From assembly GCF_040958095.1 (NCBI RefSeq), contig NC_091228.1, positions 6,693,200 through 6,757,199 on the forward strand: 64,000 bases of DNA, in the 5' to 3' direction. This stretch comes from Procambarus clarkii. Lineage: Eukaryota; Arthropoda; Malacostraca; Decapoda; Cambaridae. The notes under the pieces are model-generated. The model saw only the letters and a list, made by a program, of their open reading frames with translations, was not told where the DNA came from and ran no database searches. Every line of letters starts with the position of its first letter. The first letter of the stretch is position 1. The position numbers and the translations under genes are program-made. Of this stretch, positions 10,881 to 21,197 are shown piece by piece.

Positions 10881-10944
10881 ATGAGAATATAAATGTCACA
10901 GTTTAGATGGATGCTGAGCAAGTCCTGATCTCCCACTGATGTTG

Positions 10945-11143
10945 CCCAACCACTTGTGCTGGACGGTAGAGCGACGGTCTCGCTTCATGCAGGTCGGCGT
11001 TCAATCCCCGACCGTCCAAGTGGTTGGGCACCATTCATTCCTCCCCCCCGTCTCATCTCTCAATCCTTCTTCTCAATACGCCTTCCCAGTGCTATATAGT
11101 CGGAATGGCTTGGCGCTTTCCCCCTGATAGTTCCCTTCCCACT
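10945..11143 (+). mobile_element. SINE-C, near full length
   Basis: The tRNA-like head GGACGGTAGAGCGACGGTCT with B box GTTCAATCCCCGACCGTCC is followed by CAAGTGGTTGGGCACCATTC, TGCTATATAGTCGGAATGGC and a GATAGTTCCCTTCCC end. At least eight copies or fragments lie in this window. Confidence 0.88.
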
Positions 11144-11174
11144 GATGTTAGTCACAGCCCAGATACTAGGAGAG

Positions 11175-11410
11175 GGAGGTTATCTTGAGATGATTTCGGG
11201 GCTTTAGTGCCCCCGCGGCCCGGTCCTCGACCAGGCCTCCACCCCCAGGAAGCAGCCCGTGACAGCTGACTAACACCCAGGTACCTATTTTACTGCTAGG
11301 TAACAGGGGCATAGGGTGAAAGAAACTCTGCCCATTGTTTCTCGCCGGCGCCTGGGATCGAACCCAAGACCACAGGATCACAAGTCCAGGGTGCTGTCCG
11401 CTCGGCTCCT
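11175..11410 (-). mobile_element. SINE-A, full length
   Basis: Reverse-strand copy with intact body. The B box is changed (TCGAACCCAAGACC on the given strand). The head ends in CTGTCCGCTCGGCTCC, lacking the last bases of the consensus. Confidence 0.92.
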
Positions 11411-11509
11411 GTCTCCCGCCGACTGGAGGGAGACAGTCAGCTTCGCCATATAAACTACTCCAGGACGCGACTTGGAGCCAGACTCATCAAGTAGTTACTT
11501 GACCTCTTA

Positions 11510-11740
11510 TGAGAGCTGTCCCTCTTATCTCGATCCTGGTGGCTTAGTCTGTATATATTAATCAGTTTACGAGCTTCTAAACGATCTTAGACTACACGCT
11601 ATTCAAGGATGTTATTCTTAGAGACAAGCTCGTAGCCCCTCACAAACGGTTTAATAAATACAAACTAAGCCGCCATGTTAAGCTTAAGAGGAACAAATCA
11701 CTTAAGTGGAGAGGTAAATGCTTGATGAATACCGGCCAGG
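11510..11740. mobile_element. MITE-2-related palindromic element, diverged
   Basis: GGTGGCTTAGTCTGTATATA (left) and ACAAACTAAGCCGCCATGTT (right) are inverted, and both resemble the TTTGGCGGCTTTG and GTTTAATAAATGTAACC parts of MITE-2. The termini are not recognisable. Confidence 0.5.
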
Positions 11741-13082
11741 ATCATAACATGGATCTCATGAGCTGAGTGAGGCTGTATGTGGCTTTAATCTACATTGTCA
11801 CATGTAAAGTTATATGTCACAAGACATATAACTTAATTGGAAGGAGTTAAAACACGTCTGAGGTCCCCGCAGTATAACCTTTTGTTTGGCTAATAGTTTG
11901 ATTATATATTTCTATGAACATATGTCTATGCTAATATTTGCATAGAAATAATTATCTCCAGACTAAAGACTCCAAGAAAGAGCGCAATAATAGTCAGTAT
12001 TTACAAAGTATTTTTCTATGTTTAAGAGAGTTAATTACATTTTTGTTGTTGTCATTATTAAAGTTAATAAAATCAATAATGATGATAATAATAATAATCT
12101 TTACTTAGGTTTTAGAATTATAACTATCCTAGTACAACAATCCTCAATGTTTATATAATTATCCAGGAAATATTCTGAAGTTCTTAGTTTCAGTAATTGT
12201 TTCAGTCGTGTGGTGAGTGTGATCACGACTAGCTAATATCCTTATTTAAATCCCTGAGAAATATCTTGAGATAAAAGTTCTCATTCTAAAGGTACTATAC
12301 AAAATTTACAGCCTCAAATTTAAACACTTTAGCAAACCTAAGTCTTTGCTATTAATTGTTGGGTATAAATTAATTTGATCCGGATAGAATTAATCTCCAA
12401 GTTTTTTGGTTTCTTGAAGCAGTGGTTCAGGAGAGCAGCCATCGCAAAGACAGCACTACTTATGAGAGAACAATCATCTAAGTCATACTAGAACCAAGAA
12501 CAGTGGATAGTAGTAACGAGCAACAGATCCATCACAAGTGGGACTTAGTTTGGGCCACTTCTCAAACGACGTCCATCCCACCGCTGCCACCATTAAAAAT
12601 AACAATGAATATTATTATTCTCTGATTTTGACATTTCGGTTTTGGCTTTCCAGTGACTCGTCCATTGTGTTTAAGGCTAAACATTAGTTATGGTGCGTAG
12701 TGATATTAGTGTGGGGGATCACAGTACCTCTTGTCGACCTACATCTTGCACTTATGTCTGCTTAAATCAAGTCTGCAGTGTGGGATGGAGTATCAAGACT
12801 GATATACTATGCACTGACTCACAGGACTCATTGGCTAGTCGAGTCGTTACAGAATATCCATTGGTGGATGATGGTGGTTAGGAGGAAGATGGTGGTGGTC
12901 GTTGTGAGGGGTGGGATCAGATGGTGGTTAGAATGGTTCGGAGGGTGGGATGAGGTTGTGGTTGGGCGGGTGGGATCAGGTGGTTCTTAGGACGCAAAGG
13001 CTGGGCTCCGGGACACTAGCCTAAACCTGTTTAGTCTGTGACTGTGTTGCGTCCTGACTTTGGGGTGTTGTTGTATGTATGG
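11741..13082. other. AT-rich unique stretch, no gene seen
   Basis: Short open frames only. 12860-12985 is G-rich with loose GATGGTGGTTAG repeats. No splice-bounded exon could be supported. Confidence 0.4.
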
Positions 13083-13357
13083 ATTCCCGTCCACACCCAC
13101 TCTGTGGACGGGAATGGACTCCACACCCACTCTGTGGACGGGAATGGACTCCACACCCACTCTGTGGGCGGGAATGGACTCCACACCCACTCTGTGGACG
13201 GGAATGGACTCCACACCCACTCTGTGGACGGGAATGGACTCCACACCCACTCTGTGGGCGGGAATGGACTCCACACCCACTCTGTGGGCGGGAATGGACT
13301 CCACACCCACTCTGTGGGCGGGAATGGACTCCACACCCACTCTGTGGGCGGGAGTGG
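13083..13357. repeat. 30-bp minisatellite (CCACACCCACTCTGTGGGCG)
   Basis: About nine copies of a 30-bp unit with G/A variation (GTGGGCG or GTGGACG). Because 30 is divisible by 3 and the unit lacks stops, several frames stay open. These are not genes. Confidence 0.95.
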
Positions 13358-13461
13358 ATATCCTCGAGGCCTATAATGAATCAGGGGACTGTAGTTCTGT
13401 GTTTAACTAAGCTAGTTATAGCGGCAGTGAACTATTCGCACTTGATGTTCGAAGGTACACA

Positions 13462-14128
13462 ATGGCAGACTGTTGCCATGATCAGAGAGGACTGGCAGAC
13501 TGTTGCCATGATCAGGGAGGACTGGCAGACTGTTGCCATGGTCAGGGAGGACTGGCAGACTGTTGCCATGATCAGGGAGGACTGGCAGACTGTTGCCATG
13601 ATCAGGGAGGACTGGCAGACTGTTGCCATGATCAGGGAGGACTGGCAGATTGTTGCCATGGTCAGGGAGGACTGGCAGACTGTTGCCATGGTCAGGGAGG
13701 ACTGGCAGACTGTTGCCATGATCAGGGAGGACTGACAGACTGTTGCCATGGTCAGGGAGGACTGGCAGACTGTTGCCATGATCAGGGAGGACTGGCAGAC
13801 TGTTGCCATGATCAGGGAGGACTGGCAGATTGTTGCCATGGTCAGGGAGGACTGGCAGACTGTTGCCATGGTCAGGGAGGACTGGCAGACTGTTGCCATG
13901 GTCAGGGAGGACTGGCAGACTGTTGCCATGATCAGGGAGGACTGACAGACTGTTGCCATAATCAGAGAGAAGAACTGACACATTGTTGCCATAATCATAG
14001 AGAAGAACTGATACACTGTTGCCATAATCAGAGAGAAGAACTGGCAGACTGTTGCCATGATCAGGGAGGACTGACAGACTGTTGCCATAATCAGAGAGAA
14101 GAACTGGCAGACTGTTGCCATCGACGAC
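13462..14128. repeat. 30-bp minisatellite (CTGGCAGACTGTTGCCATGA)
   Basis: About sixteen exact-length 30-bp units with A/G variation (CATGATCAGG or CATGGTCAGG). More variable 33-36-bp units (CATAATCAGAGAGAAGAACT) follow toward 14128. It is open in frames on both strands only because of its period. Confidence 0.95.
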
Positions 14129-14133
14129 GTTGA

Positions 14134-14760
14134 AATAAACTAAACCAACAACAAAAAGTTGAACAATTTTCTGGTGTTACAGACGATGAGTTTGAGCTCC
14201 GAGTTAAAGAGCGGTTCTCAAGGCAGCAAAGACCTTGTGCCAGCCTGTGGACCGAGACAACAAGGTATATATCTGGCCAGCCGAGGTCCACCTACTCTGA
14301 GTCTGTGAGGATAACTGAGGCTGCTGGGAGTATGGCTGATGCTACTCTGTCTGGCATGACGTCAGAGGCCTACTTGCTTGTGATTGGTTACATTCCAACT
14401 GACATACAATTTGAGTATAACATATGCAGCCTAGGCCTACAGCGGTACAGGTTACCGAATGCTTGAGTTGGGTTCAATGGGGAGTTTTCCTTTCCGGTTG
14501 GTAATGCCGTGACTATAAAAGATCTAGAAACTCTATCAGAAGGAAATCCGGGAGAGTATATGGATCATTATATTAATTCACATCAGAGAATAACAACGGC
14601 TAGAGGAGAGATATATAAGCCTAAAGAGTGAGAGCCATTGGAGCCATTAAGCTGTGGTATCCAGGAGAGTGCATACCGCGAGATATATATGGTTGAGTGT
14701 GACACTAACCCCAGCTATGAAAGTCGTGTCTCAAAGCCTCCATCATGATATACGGCATCG
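14134..14760 (+). pseudogene. decayed coding-like region, origin unknown
   Basis: One frame is open for about 110 codons and then continues to look protein-like with about three breaks to near 14760. The composition (mixed charged and hydrophobic residues, for example DDEFELRVKERFSRQQRP and YLLVIGYIPTDIQFEYNI) is unlike the repeats around it. It begins directly after a minisatellite. A cryptic acceptor TGTTACAG lies inside. I do not recognise a family. It may be a host pseudogene or a fossil of a mobile or viral gene. Confidence 0.45.
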
Positions 14761-14963
14761 TATATCTTCTCTCTGTGGGAGAGGCAGTACCAACCTAACC
14801 TCATCAACACGTGAGGGGTTAGGTTGGTACCGTGACAAGACGCCGTCCAGAGGGAGCCACCAGCACTTATACCAGCGACTATAGTAATTCCTTAAGAAGA
14901 CCCACGCGACCACGCCCTCCTCTAAACCTTATATATATGAGGAGCCTTTGGCCCCCTCTTCCT

Positions 14964-15065
<102 letters not shown>

Positions 15066-15164
15066 TCAGACACATTGTCCGCCCACACGTGTATTGTGGG
15101 GGACCTACGAAGCTACGTCGTCCCCACACAATCACCACCACACACACACACACACACTGTGTGT

Positions 15165-15492
15165 GTGTGGGAATCGACAGGGTAGATAAACACAGGCTAT
15201 TTAACCCAAGGGGCACACGCACTAGGGGACACAGGTGGAAACTGAGTGCCCAAATGAGCCACAGAGATATTAGAAAGAACTTTTTTTAGTGTCAGAGTGG
15301 TTGACAAATGAAATGCATTAGGAAGTGATGTGGTGGAGGCTGACTCCATACACAGCTTCAAGTGTAGATATGATAGAGCCCAGTAGGCTCAGGAACCTGT
15401 ACACCTGTTGATTGACGGTTGAGAGGCGGGACCAAAGAGCCAGAGCTCAACCCTCGCAAGCACAATTAGATGAGTACAATTAGGTGAGTACT
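15165..15492 (+). mobile_element. LINE-1, 5'-truncated 3' end
   Basis: It matches the last 110 codons and 3' UTR of the long LINE-1 copy (GACACAGGTGGAAACTGAGT, GGAGGCTGACTCCATACACA, GTTGAGAGGCGGGACCAAAG) and ends in two ACAATTAGGTGAGT tail units. A CA/TG microsatellite lies at its 5' edge. Small changes have broken the frame. Confidence 0.88.
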
Positions 15493-16825
15493 GTGTCATC
15501 CCACACAACCGCGGCCTCGTGTGGTTGCCGGTCAAGAATCCATTCCTCACCAGCCATGATAAAGGAAATATAGTAATCTCACGTTCAAATGCATAACACG
15601 AGCCCTTCTGGTATCTAGCCCTTGACATAGTTCTACTTTTAGGAAGAAAAAAATGTAAATATATGTTTTTTTGCGTTCTATCCGGATAAAGATCAGATCT
15701 TTCTGTGTTATAAGAAGACAACATTTTTTGGCTAACTCGAGAAACAGGTTGGTAATCGGATCCCTCGGCCTGGGTATGGTAGCTGAGCTCTGTGGGTCAA
15801 CAGAGAGGAATTAAGACTGTGCAATACTCCCTTCCCAAGGGGGAGTCGAACCATCTGCGAGCATCGTAAAATCGCGTACACTGCCCAACAAGTCCTTGTA
15901 CTTGATTATCCCTTAATTTGTAAGCAGTGAACAACAGTGAACTGCCTAGTGAGCTCAAATTTAGGGGGAATTTATGGAATTTAAAGAAATAATTTGTACA
16001 TATTTTGGAGTAATGATCAACGGCTTCAGTAGCGTAGGTGGGATTGGTCTAGATTTATACCTTTTAATAGGTTAAATCACCTCAAATTAATTAAACACTT
16101 ATCAGATAATCCAAATGGGATGAACATTGAGTACAACAGAAGTTTCCCTCAGGGTCTAGAATGTCAACGTTTTGACAAAGATATGAATCCCAAACATTGA
16201 ATTGACGACACCCGAAGCACGGGTCAAAGAAATACCCGGAAATGCCCGAAGCAGAGGTCAAATATATACCGGGAGATGCCCTCCATGTATACAGTGATAA
16301 TAATGCCCAGAGTATACGAGGAAAATTACTAATGAGAGTCTAGTAGAAAGAACAAATAAATAACACCTCAGAGATCGTCTCAGGAAGCTTAAGGAAGTTG
16401 AAGGAAGCTTAAGAAAGTTGAAATAAGTAGAGGGTAATCTAAGAGTGACCTTTGAAATGTGCACCTTAAACTACTTTAATAAACCATCTCTCACAGGGCT
16501 GAGATGAACACTGAGGAGTCTAAGTCAAGAACAGTAGTCGAGGATGAGAACAGTTATAGAGAACAAGAACATGAGTCGAGGACAAGAACAAGATATTCGA
16601 GAGTGACCCGATTAATCCAACATTTCAGACCCGACCTTCACCCTGAGTCCTATGCTTGCTCCCTCATCTACACCCAGCCCCACAGCAGTCATCTACTCCC
16701 AGCCCCACATCAGTCATCTACTTCCCCACAACAGTCCCACATCCTCACAATTACCACAGTACTTATCCACAGCCACGAGAGGAATTATCCATATGAACAT
16801 CTACAAAACACAGACATCTGATCCT
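15493..16825. other. no gene recognised
   Basis: Unique sequence with tandem GACCCGAAGCACGGGTCAAA-like bits (16205-16270). A frame at 16504-16821 is low-complexity, rich in Ser, Thr and His, and unsupported. Confidence 0.35.
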
Positions 16826-17226
16826 CACAAGTGCTCTTCCCCATCACTGATGTCTACTCCTTCCTCAATGATGTCTACCCCACTGATGTCTACCCCTTCC
16901 CCACTGATGTCTACCCCCCTCCACTGGCTACTCCTCCACTGATGTCTACCCCTTCCCCACTGATGTCTACCCCCCTCCACTGGCTACTCCTCCACTGATG
17001 TCTACCCCTTCCCCACTGATGTCTACCCCCCTCCACTGGCTACTCCTCCACTGATGTCTACCCCTTCCCCACTGATGTCTACCCCCCTCCACTGGCTACT
17101 CCTCCACTGATGTCTACCCCTTCCCCACTGATGTCTACCCCCCTCCACTGGCTACTCCTCCACTGATGTCTACCCCTTCCCCACTGATGTCTACCCCCCT
17201 CCACTGGCTACTCCTCCACTGATATC
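16826..17226. repeat. 57-bp minisatellite (CCACTGATGTCTACCCCTTC)
   Basis: About six copies of a compound unit, CCACTGATGTCTACCCCTTC plus CCACTGATGTCTACCCCCCT plus CCACTGGCTACTCCT. It is itself built from a shorter duplicated core. Confidence 0.92.
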
Positions 17227-17309
17227 TCAACATTTACAATTTAATTATGCCTTCAGGTATGCGCATGTCAACATCAGCACACAGATGTGGAAGCTACCTA
17301 CACTACAAC

Positions 17310-17718
17310 ACACCTGCACCTTCACTCCCACACACCTACACTCCCACACACCTTCACTCCCACACACCTACACTCCCACACACCTACACTCCCACACATC
17401 TACACTCCCACACACCTACACTCCCACACACCTACACTCCCACACACCTACACTCCCACACACCTACACTCCCACACACCTACACTCCCACACACCTACA
17501 CTCCCACACACCTTCACTCCCACACACCTACACTCCCACACACCTACACTCCCACACACCTACACTCCCACACACCTACACTCCCACACACCTACACTCC
17601 CACACACCTACACTCCCACACACCTACACTCCCACACACCTACACTCCCACACACCTACACTCCCACACACCTACACTCCCACACACCTACACTCCCACA
17701 CACCTACACTCCCACACT
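17310..17718. repeat. 16-bp minisatellite (CTACACTCCCACACAC)
   Basis: About 25 copies with rare CTTCACTC and ATCTACAC variants. 16 bp keeps all three + frames open, producing false His/Thr/Pro-rich frames. Confidence 0.96.
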
Positions 17719-17885
17719 AGCTTTGTTAATATTAGATGTCAAACAACAGTTCCTTTGTGGCTGTTCCCAGCGATAACAAGCAGTCAATCACTTCTCCTCC
17801 CAAAGTGAACTGAAAATAAGCCTACAAGCTTCCACTCCGAGGCTCCGCACCATTCAGCACCACCGGCCAGTAACTGTATAAGTGA

Positions 17886-17943
17886 CCAAATGGACATTTG
17901 ACCACATTTGACCACATTTGACCACATTTGACCACATTTGGGC
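17886..17943. repeat. 11-bp repeat (CATTTGACCAC)
   Basis: About five units. Confidence 0.85.
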
Positions 17944-18172
17944 CAGAACTCAATACGTCAGTTAATGCTATTGAATCCACAAGTGTTTCTGTCAATTTCC
18001 TTACAAAGTGACCATATTATTTCTTAAGTTAAGTCACTTGTCCGAATGCAAGAAAGATCTTAAGAGTCATAATTAAGAAAGATCTTAAGGCAAAACAAAA
18101 AATAATTTACAAATGTGTGGAATAAGATAAATCGGGCACTAGGATTTATTTCTAGCAATAGTTAGCCCCAGG

Positions 18173-18438
18173 GAAGCCGGTCGGCCGAGCAGACAGCACG
18201 CTGGACTTGTGATCCTATGGTCCTGGGTTCGATCCCAGGCGCCGGCGAGAAACAATGGGCAGAGTTTCTTTCACCCTATGTCCCTGTTACCTGTCCCTGT
18301 TACCTAGCAGTAAAATAGGTACCTGGGTGTTAGTCAGCTGTCACGGGCTGCTTCCTGGGGGGGGTGGAGATCTGGTCGAGGACCGGGCCGCGGGGACACT
18401 AAAGCCCCGAAATCATCTCAAGATAACCTCAAGATAGG
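18173..18438 (+). mobile_element. SINE-A, full length with internal short duplication
   Basis: Head AGCCGGTCGGCCGAGCAGAC, B box and body intact. TGTCCCTGTTACC is duplicated in the body. It ends AAGATAACCTCAAGATAGG. Confidence 0.93.
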
Positions 18439-18489
18439 CAGCTAATATTATCCTTTAGTATTATCCAGGCGTTGACTAGTCCAACAACG

Positions 18490-18570
18490 AGGAGGCCTGG
18501 TCGAGGACCGGGCCGCGGGGACGTTAAGCCCCGAAATCATCTCAAAAGTAACCTCAAGGCCTCAAGGTAG
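18490..18570 (+). mobile_element. SINE-A 3' fragment
   Basis: AGGCCTGGTCGAGGACCGGG, then CCCCGAAATCATCTCAAAAG and modified tail units. Confidence 0.8.
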
Positions 18571-18781
18571 GCCTTGTTAGCACCCCCCCCCCACACACTT
18601 AAATTACGGGGATCAAATAAGGTCTCAGTAACATAGAACAAACTTAAATTAACTTGTAAACCTATATTGAAAGATGATGATTGTAAACCAATCCTTAGGA
18701 AGAGGGATTAGGAACCCCAATCATACTGCATCTAGAAAACGAAGCATAATTAACAACCGGATTGTTGATTGTAACAAGGGA

Positions 18782-18970
18782 AGGGAACTATCAAGGGAAA
18801 AGCGCCAAGTCATTACTATATAGCACTTGGAAGGGGTCAGGATAAGGATTTGGGATGGGAAGGGGGGAAGGAATGGTGGCCAAAACCACTTGGAGGGTCG
18901 GAGATTGAACGCCGACCTGCATGAAGCGAGACCGTCGCTCTACCGTCCGGCCCAAGTGACTGCGCAAGGT
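18782..18970 (-). mobile_element. SINE-C, near full length
   Basis: On the given strand: GGGAACTATCAAGGGAAAAG, GGGTCAGGATAAGGATTTGG, GAACGCCGACCTGCATGAAG, GACCGTCGCTCTACCGTCCG. Confidence 0.88.
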
Positions 18971-19035
18971 ATAACAAAAGAAGATGCAAATACAATTTTC
19001 TAAGCAATTAACACAAAAAATATAAACACGAAACA

Positions 19036-19250
19036 ATGGCTATAAATTGGATAAATTTAAATTTAGGAAAGCCCTGGGTAAATACTGGTTTGTTAACGGG
19101 GGTTTGATGGTTTGTAGGGCAGATTACCGGGTAACATAATCGACGTGGGGTCGATGGATTGTTTCAAGCGTAGGTTAGACATATATATATATGAATGGGT
19201 TGGGTGGATATAAATTGACGTTGCCTCGTATTGGCCAATAGGCCTACCTT
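19036..19250 (+). mobile_element. degenerate LINE C-terminal fragment
   Basis: Translated pieces such as GLMVCRADYRVT and IYEWVGWI, followed by ATTGGCCAATAGGCCTAC, resemble the C-terminal end and 3' flank of decapod non-LTR elements as I remember them. Multiple stops are present. Confidence 0.4.
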
Positions 19251-19498
19251 ACCTTGAGGTTACCTTGAGATGATTTCGGGGCTTTTTAGTGTCCCCGCGG
19301 CCCGGTCCTCGACCAGGCCTCCACCCCCAGGAAGCAGCCCGTTACAGCTGACTAACTCCCAGGTACCTATTTACTGCTAGGTAACAGGGGCATTCAGGGT
19401 GAAAGACACTTTGCCCATTTGTTTCTGCCTCGTGCGGGAATCGAACCCGCGCCACAGAATTACGAGTCCTGCGCGCTATCCACCAGGCTACGAGGCCT
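19251..19498 (-). mobile_element. SINE-A2 (SINE-A body with a different tRNA head)
   Basis: The body matches SINE-A, but the head read on the minus strand is GCCTCGTAGCCTGGTGGATA with B box GGGTTCGATTCCCGC. The loop position reads CGT, suggesting another Thr-type head. A second copy is at 33164. Confidence 0.9.
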
Positions 19499-19536
19499 TC
19501 TGCTATTTATTTTATCCTCATGTTCTTCTTTCATCC

Positions 19537-19722
19537 ACATCCACAAAGTCATCCACAAAGTCATCCACAAAGTCATCCACAAAGTCATCCACAAAGTCAT
19601 CCACAAAGTCATCCACAAAGTCATCCACAAAGTCATCCACAAAGTCATCCACAAAGTCATCCACAAAGTCATCCACAAAGTCATCCACAAAGTCATCCAC
19701 AACGTCATCCACAACGTCATCC
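19537..19722. repeat. 12-bp minisatellite (CCACAAAGTCAT)
   Basis: About fifteen units, the last with AAAG changed to AACG. 12 bp keeps several frames open on both strands. Confidence 0.96.
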
Positions 19723-19827
19723 AAAAACGCCAAAAAATATTGAACCATGTTACCACCATATAGATGCCAGTCATCATTCACAAAACAATTACACAGTCTC
19801 TTTCATAGATACTTCAACACCAATATG

Positions 19828-20400
19828 ATCTCCCACACATCACCAGCATAACCCACACACCCCAGCATCTCCCACACATCCTACAGCATATCCCACACAC
19901 CCCAGACTCTTCCACACATCCCACAGCATATCCCACACACCCCAGACTCTCCCACACACCCCAGACTCTCCCACACATCCCACAGCATATCCCACACACC
20001 CCAGACTCTCCCACACATCCCACAGCATATCCCACACACCCCAGACTCTCCCACACATCCCACAGCATCTCCCACACATCCTACAGCATATCCCACACAC
20101 CCCAGACTCTCCCACACATCCCACAGCATATCCCACACACCCCAAACTCTCCCACACATCCCACAGCATCTCCCACACATCCTACAGCATCTCCCACACA
20201 CCCCAGACTCTCCCACACATCCCACAGCATCTCCCACACATCCTACAGCATCTCCCACACACCCCAGACTCTCCCACACATCCCACAGCATATCCCACAC
20301 ACCCCAGACTCTCCCACACATCCCACAGCATCTCCCACACATCTCCAGCCTCTCCCACACATCCCCAGCACCTCCTACACATCCCCCAACACATCCCCCA
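19828..20400. repeat. minisatellite of CCCACACATCCCACAGCAT / CCCACACACCCCAGACTCT units
   Basis: Two related subunits of about 20 bp alternate irregularly, giving a higher-order structure of about 40-60 bp. Confidence 0.93.
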
Positions 20401-20569
20401 ACACGAGCCGCTGACAAGCAGTCCGTCAGCCACTCAGTATCTCATACATACATACACAAGTCCCTGGAGAACAATTTACGTAGGTCAAACAGGCCGCGGC
20501 CGCCCACAGAACACACACCCACACCACCTCCACCCACATGGTGGGAGGGCTGACCCAGATACGGTAAAG

Positions 20570-20690
20570 GTAATCGACTACATAAGACCCGGGACGGGTG
20601 GATGGGAGGGATAGGGAGTGGAGGACGGGGGTAGGGGATGGGTAGGTAGATAAGGATGGGTTAGGGAGGGCCAGGGGGGTGGATTATTAT
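20570..20690 (+). repeat. G-rich low-complexity tract
   Basis: Many GGG/GGGG runs at short spacing on the + strand (for example GGGGGTAGGGGATGGGTAGG), consistent with G-quadruplex potential. Confidence 0.6.
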
Positions 20691-21197
20691 ACTCTGCTAA
20701 CCTACATAACAAAATTGAACCATTTTTTCCATTCTCCTCATTCTACAGCTACTCTAAAATGTGTTATTTTGTTTACTTTTCTTCATTTTTATTTGTCACG
20801 GCTTTCAAGAGAGGAAAGGAGATGTGTCGCCTGTCGTGGTTCAGTGACGACTGAGAGCTGACACATAGCTCAAGGTTAACTGACGAGCGGGACGCGCATG
20901 CGTGTTGACGCGGCTCCTGTGTTGTTGTTGTTGTATTTGGGGGTTTGTTGTACGTCGCTTATTTCGCAGCTGCTGATGACGAGACCTGCAGTAGGGCTGG
21001 TCAGAGACCGGGCCTACGAGGGGACGTTGATCCTCGGAATCACCACTAAGGTGTATGGAAGGATATATCTGGTTAAGGTCTGCTCGAGGATAAGAGATAA
21101 GGGAAAGTTGTTGGATTGAATGAATGATTCAATGGCGGGGACTTAAGCTCAGACGCTCAGCCATTCAATCACACACACACACACACACACACACACA

